In this document: positions 17,324 through 24,770 of the stretch, piece after piece
Position numbering within the stretch: position 1 is the first letter of the stretch
How the letters are laid out: each line of letters starts with the position of its first letter
Assembly (NCBI GenBank): GCA_016872055.1
Contig: VHBH01000001.1
Location: 293,260-357,259 of the forward strand
Direction of reading: 5' to 3'
From: Nitrososphaerota archaeon
Lineage (GTDB): Archaea > Thermoproteota > Nitrososphaeria > Nitrososphaerales > Nitrosopumilaceae
Length of the DNA stretch: 64,000 nucleotides
The notes under the pieces: generated by a model
The model's input: only the letters and a program-made list of their open reading frames with translations
Told to the model about the DNA's origin: nothing
Databases searched by the model: none
Made by a program: the position numbers and the translations under genes

Positions 17324-18808
17324 CTAGGACTTTAATTTGATGATTCCGTTTGTTATTAGATACTGCAGGCCGTTGACAAAGTCCTTGTTGGTTGTTTGCC
17401 CCTCTGCCCATAACTTGGCTGCGTCCTTTACCCAGGATGGTATGGTGTCGCTTTTTACTCCAGTAGATGTGCTGGTTGGAATCTTTATTATTTTTTGATT
17501 AATCAAATATTGAATGCCAGAGACAAAGTCCTTGTCTGTGATGCTACCGTCTGACCAGAACTTGGCATTTGTCTTTATCCAAGACGGAATTACTATTTCT
17601 CCAGGTTTTGGTGTTGTGGTTGGCGGTGGAGTTGTTGCTCCGGTGCCCGACTGAACATTTACATCAAATATGACATACCCCCCCTTTAGCGGGTCTGGTG
17701 CAACTTCTGGGCCTGTGCCTTTGACATATATCGCATAGGTAGTTTTGCCAGATTCTTTGATGTCAATTGTTGTTCGAACTTGGCCTCCGGTTGTAAAGAG
17801 TGCATCGCGATTTGCCTCTTTAGCAATTGATCTTACAATTTCTGTGCCAGATGCTCCTGCCTTTACCACCAAAACGTCATAGTGAACCTCGTTTTCAAAT
17901 TCCTCTTGGTTTACCTTACGTTTGAAATCAATAATCATGTCCATTGGGCATCCTTGCTTGGGGTTCTTTGGAGAATATTTCACGCTAATTATCATGGTGT
18001 TAGTGTTTGTGTTTTTAGTAACATATGCAAAGTCTTCAGTGATGGTAGGACAGTCTGCTCCTACAGCGACTGCGCCAGTATCCACTATTTTCTCAAATGG
18101 ATTCTTGGTGACATCTCGCTGAAAATTCAATAATTCAAATCTGTACTCTTGTGGTGGGACTCCTTGTGAAACATGCGCGTATGTGTCAGCTTTTACTGGG
18201 AACGGGAAATTGTCCACAACCCAGACATTGTTAACTTTGCCGCCCGTCTTCCATGTAACTCGAATCGTATCAAATACGCCTGCCGGAACTGGAATATTTT
18301 CTTCTGCCGCGGGGATAATCTGCTCTCCACCAATGTTTCCAATTTTGCCCCATGACGGCATTGAGAATTTCTTTGGACCCTTGCCGGTCAGATCACCTGT
18401 GTCTGCTGTCGCATATGCGGAAAGCCAAGAGAGTGACGACTTGAAAGCAGCTGCGTGTGGAATTAGGTTTTTAGTACTTCCTATCGGCTCAGCGGCAATT
18501 TTACCTAGGTTGATCGTTCCCTTGTGGACTTTGCCGCCATCATAAACTACGACTTGGAGCTTCCACTGGTCTTCGCTACCGACTTGTTGACTACCCTCCA
18601 CCCAAAAGTCAATCTTGAATGGTGTGCAGTCCTTGTAGTAAACATGACATAGGTTGTAGCTGAACTGATCTCCTTTTTTGAGGCCTTCGCCAATATACCA
18701 AGAGCCTTCCTTGTTTACTCCTCCCGCTTGGATCTGGGCACTGGCCCCCTGTGATAATCCGGATGCTAAAAGTGATATGGAAAGTAATGCCACTAAAAAC
18801 GTCTTCAA
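17324..18808 (-). CDS. Secreted protein with 'DNFP' domain and two C-terminal IPSW repeats
   Basis: A 494-residue exported protein. Signal peptide: residues 1-24 (KTFLVALLSISLLASGLSQG, cleavage near ASAQ). The N-terminal domain to about residue 235 is shared with the neighbouring 220-residue protein. The middle region carries a beta-sandwich-like stretch (TMIISVKYSPKNPKQGCPMDMIIDF...VIFDVNVQSG). After a Thr/Pro linker come two about 38-residue repeats: IPSWIKTNAKFWSDGSITDKD...IQYLINQKIIKIP and IPSWVKDAAKLWAEGQTTNKD...LQYLITNGIIKL. This repeat is common at the C-termini of thaumarchaeal exported proteins. Likely cell-surface; ligand unknown. Confidence 0.8.
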   Translation of the reverse strand: MKTFLVALLSISLLASGLSQGASAQIQAGGVNKEGSWYIGEGLKKGDQFSYNLCHVYYKDCTPFKIDFWVEGSQQVGSEDQWKLQVVVYDGGKVHKGTINLGKIAAEPIGSTKNLIPHAAAFKSSLSWLSAYATADTGDLTGKGPKKFSMPSWGKIGNIGGEQIIPAAEENIPVPAGVFDTIRVTWKTGGKVNNVWVVDNFPFPVKADTYAHVSQGVPPQEYRFELLNFQRDVTKNPFEKIVDTGAVAVGADCPTITEDFAYVTKNTNTNTMIISVKYSPKNPKQGCPMDMIIDFKRKVNQEEFENEVHYDVLVVKAGASGTEIVRSIAKEANRDALFTTGGQVRTTIDIKESGKTTYAIYVKGTGPEVAPDPLKGGYVIFDVNVQSGTGATTPPPTTTPKPGEIVIPSWIKTNAKFWSDGSITDKDFVSGIQYLINQKIIKIPTSTSTGVKSDTIPSWVKDAAKLWAEGQTTNKDFVNGLQYLITNGIIKLKS

Positions 18809-18893
18809 CTATACATATAGTTGATTTTGGTTAGTTAAATGTTGTTTATCTAAGCTAAGCAAATATAGAGGCAATTTGGTTTTCCAAATAGAA

Positions 18894-19070
18894 ATGTGCG
18901 AATGTACCAAAGTTCACATGTTTGATATTGAATACAAACTGGTTGGAATGGTCGTGGTTCCAACCTGTAAAAACTGTGGCAACGCATTAAACGAGACCCA
19001 GCTTGAGAAATTCCAAAAAGAACTTGTAAAATCATGGGGCCTTGATCCTGAAGACGAAAAACTAATCTAG
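18894..19070 (+). CDS. Small zinc-binding protein, 58 residues
   Basis: From ATG 18894 the protein reads MCECTKVHMFDIEYKLVG, then PTCKNCGNALNETQLEKFQ. Cysteines C2, C4, C25 and C28 (with H8) could bind one zinc ion. There is no other domain; the C-terminal half is a charged helix. A TTG at 18876 would add six residues and is less likely. It is divergent from the secreted protein at 17324-18808 and may act in regulation, but nothing in the sequence proves this. Confidence 0.65.
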   Translation: MCECTKVHMFDIEYKLVGMVVVPTCKNCGNALNETQLEKFQKELVKSWGLDPEDEKLI

Positions 19071-19103
19071 ATACAAAAAATAAAAACAAAAAGTAGGTTA
19101 AGT

Positions 19104-19250
19104 TTAACTTAACCTTGATACCGCTTCTTTGCAAACAGAAGCCTTGCAATGACAGTCTGCACTACACAGACAGTGACCTTGCATTTCACAATCGCATTGA
19201 AATTCTGGATCGCCTGTTTGTGTTTCGCATCCGCAAGCTTGATCTACCAT
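19104..19250 (-). CDS. Cys-rich 48-residue metallothionein-like protein
   Basis: A short frame from ATG 19250 to TAA at 19104 encodes 48 residues with nine cysteines: C6, C8, C19, C21, C27, C29, C33, C35 and C40, most as CxC pairs, plus H26 and H34. The start is VDQACGCETQTGDPEFQCDC. The Cys spacing resembles metallothioneins and other small metal-cluster proteins. A TATA box (TTTAAAA, 19273-19279) lies 26 bp upstream, the right place for a leaderless gene. No related gene adjoins it. Metal buffering or sensing is inferred only from composition. Confidence 0.7.
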   Translation of the reverse strand: MVDQACGCETQTGDPEFQCDCEMQGHCLCSADCHCKASVCKEAVSRLS

Positions 19251-19272
19251 AAAATAGTAACCGTTTGGAGTG

Positions 19273-19279
19273 TTTTAAA
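19273..19279 (-). promoter_or_regulatory. TATA box of the Cys-rich mini gene
   Basis: TTTAAAA on the minus strand is centred 26 bp before ATG 19250. It supports the reality of this short gene. Confidence 0.5.
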
Positions 19280-19309
19280 GGTTGTTAGATTGAAATAAAA
19301 GAATAACCT

Positions 19310-20191
19310 TTATGCAAAGTTTTGCAGACGTAAAAGTTCATTTGCTATTTTGTGCAATAGTATGGCTTGCTGCTCTAGTTTGATTATGTCGTACTCCAAG
19401 TCCATCGCGGTTTTTAGAACATGTATTAGTTCTGGCTTTTTATGAATGGAATCACGTATTGTTACAATATTGTTTTTGTTTATGTAACCCAGATAAAAGT
19501 AGCAATCAGACAATAGCGAGTTTGCTGTAAGAAATTCGTATTTTTTCTGTATTATGGTACCGTGTGAAGAATTCTCAGTCATGTCTGAGAAACCGATTGT
19601 GGATTTTACCATTCGCTCTAAAAGTGAATGTGTTGCTCTTTCCAGTCCAAGAACTTCTGTTATGTTAGAAAAGTATTGATTTTTGTTGTTTTTCTCAAAT
19701 TTGCGGATAAATTCGAGCATGTGTGTCGGACTGCGCTGCTTTGAGTTTAGTAGGACTAGTCCATCACAAATTAGATAGGCTGCACATTTTGTCCAGATTG
19801 CTGCAAACTCATCATTGATATTTTGCTTTGCACGGATTGCAAAAAATGCCGCATCAACTAATGTTTTTTTTGCCACGGAATTACGAATCTTTTCCTGCTT
19901 TTCTTTTGTTTTTGATAATAATGTTCGAAGCTCCCAGGACGGATCGGAGAGAATCTGCATGGATTCATATTTTTGCAAAACATCTGGATCTGTCTCGTTT
20001 ATTTTACCATGATGGATTTGCACTAAGATTCCATCTATGATTTTTGTATCAATTCCTGATTTGTCATCAAACACCGTAATGTCATATTCGCAGCAATCGA
20101 GTGTTGTTCCATGTGTTTTGCATCCGCCAAGGCCTACCATATTATTCGATAAGGAAAGTTTACCTACTAGATCCTGGACCTGCAATAACAA
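19310..20191 (-). CDS. Putative nucleotidyltransferase-fold protein with helical C-terminal domain
   Basis: A 293-residue protein. Residues 18-42 (VGLGGCKTHGTTLDCCEYDITVFD) look like the pol-beta/MNT nucleotidyltransferase core: a G-G/S turn followed by an acidic ExD pair, with Cys where Ser is usual. The remaining about 200 residues are helical (LVDAAFFAIRAKQNINDEFAAIWTKCAAYLICDGLVLLNSK), somewhat like HEPN or substrate-binding helical domains. The start used is TTG 20191; ATG 20140 would cut the motif short. Single gene with its own promoter. Function uncertain; it could be an inactive homologue. Confidence 0.55.
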   Translation of the reverse strand: MLLQVQDLVGKLSLSNNMVGLGGCKTHGTTLDCCEYDITVFDDKSGIDTKIIDGILVQIHHGKINETDPDVLQKYESMQILSDPSWELRTLLSKTKEKQEKIRNSVAKKTLVDAAFFAIRAKQNINDEFAAIWTKCAAYLICDGLVLLNSKQRSPTHMLEFIRKFEKNNKNQYFSNITEVLGLERATHSLLERMVKSTIGFSDMTENSSHGTIIQKKYEFLTANSLLSDCYFYLGYINKNNIVTIRDSIHKKPELIHVLKTAMDLEYDIIKLEQQAILLHKIANELLRLQNFA

Positions 20192-20292
20192 AAATTGATT
20201 TTTAATTTTCTTAAATGTAGTAATGATTATTTTTTAACCAATCAATCGAATAGCATTCCTTTAAATTGCTAGAATCCACGGCTTTTTTTGAA

Positions 20293-20368
20293 GCTCCTGT
20301 GGTGTAGTCCGGTTAAGCATACTGCCCTCTCAAGGCAGTGATCCCGGGTTCAAATCCCGGCGGGAGCA
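20293..20368 (+). tRNA. tRNA-Glu (anticodon CTC)
   Basis: A 76-nt cloverleaf. Acceptor GCTCCTG pairs with CGGGAGC (one G-T pair), discriminator A. The anticodon stem CTGCC/GGCAG encloses loop CTCTCAA, anticodon CTC, which reads GAG. The T arm contains GGGTTCAAATCCC. No CCA is encoded and no intron is present. A TATA-like TTTAAATT sits about 28 bp upstream. Confidence 0.95.
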
Positions 20369-20369
20369 C

Positions 20370-20807
20370 TCACTTTTCCAAATCAAGCTTGAATGTTTTG
20401 GCATACTGAACAAAATCCAAATTAGAATAGAACTCATGTGATTCCCTTCTCGCATGTCCAGATTCTAGCCTAATTCTAAAGCAGTTTTGCTTTTTCGCCA
20501 ATAATATAGCATGATTAATGAGGGCTTTACCGATTCCCATTTTTTGATGAGTGTTAGATACGACCAGTTCTGGAATGTACATTTCTGAACTAGTTCGGTT
20601 TAGTCGTGGCGTCAGAATCATGCTAATTACACCAGCTACTTCAGAGTCGACTTGCGCCACTACGAGTTGTTTTTTCTTGATATATTGCAAAACTTGTTTT
20701 TCAAACATTGTTTTTTGGGATTTGGTTCTAGGTTTTGGTCTACCAAGCTCGTACAATAACAACAAGATAGAATCAATGTCGTTTTTTGTTGCAGCTCGAA
20801 CTATCAT
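20370..20807 (-). CDS. GNAT-family N-acetyltransferase
   Basis: A 145-residue protein with the GNAT fold: N-terminal MIVRAATKNDIDSILLLLYEL, VVAQVDSEVAGVISMI (strand 3-4) and the acetyl-CoA loop QKMGIGKALINHAILLAKK (motif A, Q/RxxGxG/A), followed by RLESGHARRESHEFYSNLDF (motif B). The length is typical of RimI-like or small-molecule acetyltransferases; the substrate cannot be assigned. It converges on tRNA-Glu with one base between the two ends. Confidence 0.9.
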   Translation of the reverse strand: MIVRAATKNDIDSILLLLYELGRPKPRTKSQKTMFEKQVLQYIKKKQLVVAQVDSEVAGVISMILTPRLNRTSSEMYIPELVVSNTHQKMGIGKALINHAILLAKKQNCFRIRLESGHARRESHEFYSNLDFVQYAKTFKLDLEK

Positions 20808-20873
20808 TCTATAATATTATACACTAAGAGTGATAAATTTTGCATTTAAATAACATCAATTCCCAAAAAAATT

Positions 20874-21533
20874 ATGGCACTCAAAGACATCCCACTAAAA
20901 CTACAGTATAGAACAGACATAGACAACCTAGTAACAGAATTTTTCATCCCATGCCTTTCAAATTCCGTAGAATATGATAGAGCAGTTCAATATATCACCC
21001 TAAAGAGCATCTCAACTTTGTCTTTGGGCCTGCAAAACTTTACAGATCATGACGGAAAGATACGAATCATCACTGGTCATCGTTATTCCACTACAGACTT
21101 GGATATTTTGGGTAAAATTTTCAACAAAAAAAATGAAACGTTCTCGCCTGGCGAAATTCGAGGTAATAAGCTGGACATTTTACAGAAGCTAGTACAAAAA
21201 AACAAAATCCAGATCAAAATAGCAATCCCAAGATCAGAACATGTTGATGGCTCTTTTTCTGAGAGAATTGGGATATTTCGAGACGAGCAAGGCGAAATTG
21301 TGACATATACTGGTACATCCAATGAGACATTTAACACGGAAAATCGAAATTTCGAATCCGTCGATGTTTATACTTCATGGAATGATAGGCCAAGAGTAGA
21401 TATCAAAATAGGCGACTTTGAGCGACTGTGGAATAACGAGACAAAATACGTCCAAGTATACGACTTTACAGACGCATACAAGAACAATCTTGTAAAATAC
21501 GACTCACAGTGGGTAATAGATACACTTAGCTAA
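20874..21533 (+). CDS. Stand-alone PLD-like domain (helicase N-terminal type), HKD motif degenerate
   Basis: A 219-residue protein that matches the phospholipase-D-like domain usually found before DEAD/SNF2 helicase domains in DNA-processing and defence proteins: FFIPCLSNSVEYDRAVQYIT, SLGLQNFTDHDGKIRIITG, GTSNETFNTENRNFESVDVY and FERLWNNETKYVQVYDF. It stops exactly where a helicase would begin. The usual HxK of the HKD motif reads S-E-R (FSERIGIFRDEQG), so nuclease activity is doubtful. It may be an orphan fragment or a binding module. No helicase gene is nearby. Confidence 0.65.
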   Translation: MALKDIPLKLQYRTDIDNLVTEFFIPCLSNSVEYDRAVQYITLKSISTLSLGLQNFTDHDGKIRIITGHRYSTTDLDILGKIFNKKNETFSPGEIRGNKLDILQKLVQKNKIQIKIAIPRSEHVDGSFSERIGIFRDEQGEIVTYTGTSNETFNTENRNFESVDVYTSWNDRPRVDIKIGDFERLWNNETKYVQVYDFTDAYKNNLVKYDSQWVIDTLS

Positions 21534-22101
21534 ACACAAAACCAGACGAATCGATATTTTTTGTGTTTTCCATAAACCTCACATTGGATATTTTATAATA
21601 GATTACTTCGCCTCTTCGTTCAATTACGGCAAGTATTGGTTCTTTTCCCATCTTTGTGATTTCATCAATATTTTTTTGTAGCGTTCCCATTTTTTCCTGC
21701 TTGCCTTCGGCTAGGCCAAACACCAAATATTTTGCGCCCTTTTCCCCGAACTGCCCTCGCTCATACACACGAAAGTCAGCCCCAAACCCAAATCCGTCTT
21801 TGATTGCATAGCCACGTACCCGCAAATCGCGGTAAATTAGAAATTTAGTCAGCGCATTTTCGTCCTTTTCTGAGGCGATGGATAGCATCTGCTCAAAGTC
21901 TATTTTCTTTTTACCCTTCGACAAATCAAGTTTTTTGTAGAACAGAAAATATAGTGTCTCAAACGGTTTTAGCAGGAATTTTCCCTGTCTTGTCTCTCCA
22001 TATCCCTTGGATTCCAGTTGGTTTTGCATCTCTTTGCTTTGGATTATTGTGTGATCGTCAAACAAAACTCCTACAATGTTTGGCTCTGTATCAGAACTCA
22101 T
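21526..22101 (-). CDS. tRNA-intron endonuclease (EndA) family protein lacking the catalytic His
   Basis: A 191-residue protein from ATG 22101. The C-terminal domain is EndA-like: FLIYRDLRVRGYAIKDGFGFGADFRVYERG with the catalytic Tyr position kept, then GEKGAKYLVFGLAEG, where active enzymes have GEGHSKYLVHV; the catalytic His is thus Gly. The end, EPILAVIERRGEVIYYKI, fits the last strand pair. EndA of many archaea is a heterotetramer with one catalytic and one structural chain, so this is most likely the structural subunit. A TTG at 22119 would add six residues. The window's tRNA-Ser intron (56558-56573) would be a substrate. Confidence 0.72.
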   Translation of the reverse strand: MSSDTEPNIVGVLFDDHTIIQSKEMQNQLESKGYGETRQGKFLLKPFETLYFLFYKKLDLSKGKKKIDFEQMLSIASEKDENALTKFLIYRDLRVRGYAIKDGFGFGADFRVYERGQFGEKGAKYLVFGLAEGKQEKMGTLQKNIDEITKMGKEPILAVIERRGEVIYYKISNVRFMENTKNIDSSGFVFS

Positions 22102-22163
22102 TTGCAAAAAATCCCACAAAATTCCATATAAGCGTGATCAGAGGCGCAAAAGCCGCTTCACCC

Positions 22164-22171
22164 TTAAAATA
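22164..22171 (+). promoter_or_regulatory. TATA box of the uL16 (L10e) gene
   Basis: TTAAAATA lies 30-37 bp upstream of ATG 22201 and is preceded by a C/A-rich run that could act as BRE. A short leader of under 10 nt is expected. Confidence 0.45.
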
Positions 22172-22200
22172 TGGGAACTTTGGGGTTTTATTGAGTCATA

Positions 22201-22701
22201 ATGCACGGTGGATGTTACAGATTAGGAAACGGACAACCTTATTCTCGCAAAGAGTTCATCAAGGGCAAACCCCAGCCAAAAATCGCAAAATTCCAAGGCG
22301 GAAAGCGAGGCGAATATGACTTTATCGTGATGTTATGCTCAAACGAGAAAATGCAGATTCGCCACATGGCAATAGAATCCGCAAGACTTGCGGCAAACAA
22401 GACCCTAGAGCAGACGACCGGGGAAACAGGCTACTTTTCGGTTTTGAGAATTTACCCGCACATCCTACTTCGAGAAAACAAAATGATTGCAACTGCAGGG
22501 GCAGACAGACTTCAGGAAGGAATGAGACGAGCATTTGGCAAAGCAGTAAGCCTTGCAGCTCGAGTGCGAGGCGGACAGTGTATTATGGAAATGCATGTCA
22601 AAAAGGACCATGTTGAGGCAGCAAAAAAAGCACTAGTCGGTGCCTGTGTAAAGCTTCCAATCACGCCAACAATCAAAGTCATGCCAGCAAAGAAAAATTA
22701 G
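22201..22701 (+). CDS. rpl10e: Large-subunit ribosomal protein uL16 (L10e)
   Basis: This 166-residue protein is archaeal/eukaryal L10e. Landmarks are MHGGCYRLGNGQPYSRKEFIKG, KIAKFQGGKRGEYDFIVML, ARLAANKTLEQTTGETGYFSVLRIYPHILLRENKM, ADRLQEGMRRAFGKAVSLAARV and VKKDHVEAAKKAL. It binds 23S rRNA near the A-site/P-site tRNA cleft. Its own promoter precedes it. The 3' end overlaps the convergent 87-residue gene by 4 bp. Confidence 0.97.
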   Translation: MHGGCYRLGNGQPYSRKEFIKGKPQPKIAKFQGGKRGEYDFIVMLCSNEKMQIRHMAIESARLAANKTLEQTTGETGYFSVLRIYPHILLRENKMIATAGADRLQEGMRRAFGKAVSLAARVRGGQCIMEMHVKKDHVEAAKKALVGACVKLPITPTIKVMPAKKN

Positions 22702-22961
22702 AGTTTTTGTAAAATTTCGTTTTTCCTACTAGATAGGATTTTTAAAAATTCCGCAAATTCTTGCGGTGTTGGATCGCGCTCAAGTATTCTTCTGCTCTGA
22801 TAATAAAACGAGTTGTACAGTCTACCAATTATTATTCCATATTTGAAATCGGTGTCAGTTTTTTCTGCATCGATGGATTTTGCAATATTATTGATTTCAG
22901 AAGTGTTGCTTAACGCATCAGTAATTTTTTGGTTGATTTTTTGCTCCAGTCTTTTGTCCAT
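22698..22961 (-). CDS. Small helical protein of unknown function (87 residues)
   Basis: Not recognised. It is helical and charged: DKRLEQKINQKITDALSNTSEINNIAKSI, then GIIIGRLYNSFYYQSRRILERDPTPQEFAEFLKILSSRK. The motif RDPTPQEFAEFL suggests a compact helical domain. It ends convergently with uL16 by 4 bp and is divergent from tRNA-Gly. ATG start, no signal peptide. Confidence 0.7.
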   Translation of the reverse strand: MDKRLEQKINQKITDALSNTSEINNIAKSIDAEKTDTDFKYGIIIGRLYNSFYYQSRRILERDPTPQEFAEFLKILSSRKNEILQKL

Positions 22962-23007
22962 GCTACAATATGGTCCAAGTTGAATTAAAGGTTAAACAAT
23001 TGATTTT

Positions 23008-23029
23008 AATAGACTCTGTTTAGTCTATT
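23008..23029. repeat. Inverted repeat upstream of tRNA-Gly
   Basis: AATAGACT and AGTCTATT are perfect reverse complements separated by 6 bases (CTGTTT). The repeat lies 7 bp before the tRNA, where RNA polymerase starts, and is just downstream of a TATA-like GATTTTAA. It could form a hairpin in the leader or bind a dimeric protein; no function is shown. Confidence 0.5.
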
Positions 23030-23036
23030 CGATCAT

Positions 23037-23110
23037 GCGGCTGTAGTATAGCCTGGCCAGTACGCGGGATTGCCAATTCTGTGACCCGGGTTCAAATCCC
23101 GGCAGCCGCA
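23037..23110 (+). tRNA. tRNA-Gly (anticodon GCC)
   Basis: A 74-nt cloverleaf. Acceptor GCGGCTG pairs with CAGCCGC, discriminator A. The anticodon stem CGGGA/TTCTG (two G-T pairs) closes loop TTGCCAA, anticodon GCC. The T arm is CCCGGGTTCAAATCCCGG. No intron, no encoded CCA. Confidence 0.95.
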
Positions 23111-23200
23111 TTTGAAATTTCAACAACAACTAAAACACTTTATAAAAAATTACAATACCACAACTAAAAATATACGTTAATTCAAGTCCAAATGTAATAA

Positions 23201-24064
23201 TTGAATAAATTAGCAGTATTTGCAGAGGCTCGCCGTGCGGCGTGGCTTTCGGTTTGGACATTATTTGGAATTGGTGTAGCCGAAGTATCCATATCAGCAT
23301 ACACAGGTAGCCTCACACTGCTTGCAGACGGGCTTGATTCCATGGCAGACGCTTTGGTGTCGTTTATTGTGTGGTTTGGAATTAGAATGCTTCACAAGCC
23401 AAGAAACAAATTGTTTCATTTTGGATACGCCAAAATAGAGAGCTTCGCCGCATTCATTGCAGCCATAATAATCGTAATACTTGGAATCTTTATCGTCTAT
23501 CAAGCCTACGAACACATACTACATCCATCAAAGGCAATAAATCCAGAAATCACAATGATCACGCTATTAGCTGCCGGAAGCATTTCTCTACATCGAGCAT
23601 TTGTGGTCAGAAAAATCGCAAAAAAGCACAACCTTATTTCGTTAAATCTTGATGCAAAAAACTCTATCAAAGATGGATCCGCGTCATTTGTAGGATTTGG
23701 AAGTGTTCTTGCGGGGTATTTTGGAGTTCCGTACATGGACGCCATCGGAGGCATCATAATTGCAGGTTACATTTTCTTCATGGCGTATACTGCAATCAAG
23801 GAATCTACATTGGTGTTATTGGATGCGGTAAAAAACCCGGAGCTCCAAGAGACAATAACAAAGTTTGTGGAAACGGAATTCAATGTAGAAGTAGAAGACG
23901 TGCTAGTAAGGCCACTTGGACACGCCTTGTCAATACAGGTACACATATTCTTGGATAGAAGTATGACTTTAGACAAGGTAAATGACATTGTCAACAAAAT
24001 GCAGGATGCAGTAGGCAAGAAATTTGAGGCAGAAGAGACCCTCATAATCCCAGATCCAAGGTAG
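23201..24064 (+). CDS. Cation diffusion facilitator (CDF) metal exporter
   Basis: A 287-residue membrane protein with six hydrophobic helices and a cytosolic C-terminal domain (ETITKFVETEFNVEVEDVLVRPLGHALSIQVHIFLD). TM2 has DSMAD (DxxxD), as in FieF, while the TM5 site reads NSIKD, so Asn replaces the usual His or Asp. This suggests a metal preference other than zinc, but cannot define it. The family exports divalent metals in exchange for protons. The start is TTG at 23201; no in-frame ATG precedes it. A TATA box (CTTTATAAAA) lies about 50-60 bp upstream. Confidence 0.9.
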   Translation: MNKLAVFAEARRAAWLSVWTLFGIGVAEVSISAYTGSLTLLADGLDSMADALVSFIVWFGIRMLHKPRNKLFHFGYAKIESFAAFIAAIIIVILGIFIVYQAYEHILHPSKAINPEITMITLLAAGSISLHRAFVVRKIAKKHNLISLNLDAKNSIKDGSASFVGFGSVLAGYFGVPYMDAIGGIIIAGYIFFMAYTAIKESTLVLLDAVKNPELQETITKFVETEFNVEVEDVLVRPLGHALSIQVHIFLDRSMTLDKVNDIVNKMQDAVGKKFEAEETLIIPDPR

Positions 24065-24160
24065 TACATTTGTAAATTATCAAATCAGAGAAGATCAGTA
24101 GAAAAAATTAGTGATAGAATCTAGGCATTGATTTATTATCAATAAGAACAAATTTTGATT

Positions 24161-24766
24161 ATGAAGTCGCATCTTGGCATTTTCGGCATGACGATTCTTG
24201 CAATTGGTATTTTTGCCTCACCGTTACTGGTTAGCGCACAAACACATGAGCAAATAGTATCAACTGACATGGGCACGCTCAAGGTTGGCGTTTCCACAGA
24301 GCCCGCATCACCAAAATCCGGCGAAACATCAAAGATGAAGATCGACTTTCTAAACCCACAAAGTGGCAACATACAGGAGCATATCGACTATACAGTTCTA
24401 GTTACAAATGGCGGAAATGCTGTCTTTGGGCCAATTCCACTTACACATACATCTCTTGGGTCTGCCACAATCCCAATCCAGTTCAAAGACGGTGAGAATA
24501 AAGTCGTAATCGAGGTACAGGGAATTTTGTTTAGACCAATTCCAACAGAGAAGGCCTCATTTTCAATCACATTGGGCGATAAATCAGCTGCGCCAAAAGA
24601 AGCACCGAAGATAGCGGAAAAGCATTTACAAAAACAAGTAGACAAGTCAAAATCAGCAGAAACAAAAGACAAAAAATCAGACAAAAAAGAAACCAAGAAA
24701 GATCTAAAAAAAGACAAGAAAAAAGATACAAAAAAGAAGATCGTAGAAAAGCCAGTTAAGAGGTAG
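24161..24766 (+). CDS. Exported protein with beta-sandwich domain and Lys-rich tail
   Basis: From ATG 24161 the protein has 201 residues. Residues 1-26 are a signal peptide (LGIFGMTILAIGIFASPLLVSAQ). A beta-sandwich-like domain follows (GTLKVGVSTEPASPKSGETSKMKIDFLNPQSG...IDYTVLVTNGGNAVF...ENKVVIEVQGILFRPIP). The last about 65 residues are almost only Lys with Asp, Glu, Ser and Thr. The tail could bind polyanions or the S-layer. TTG at 24155 is a less likely start. Function unknown. Confidence 0.75.
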   Translation: MKSHLGIFGMTILAIGIFASPLLVSAQTHEQIVSTDMGTLKVGVSTEPASPKSGETSKMKIDFLNPQSGNIQEHIDYTVLVTNGGNAVFGPIPLTHTSLGSATIPIQFKDGENKVVIEVQGILFRPIPTEKASFSITLGDKSAAPKEAPKIAEKHLQKQVDKSKSAETKDKKSDKKETKKDLKKDKKKDTKKKIVEKPVKR

Positions 24767-24770
24767 AAAT

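Noticed and set aside
20874..22101. Defence island
   Set aside because: A PLD-like protein alone is not enough; no helicase, methylase, nuclease pair, CRISPR or toxin-antitoxin genes surround it, and ribosomal and tRNA-processing genes adjoin it.
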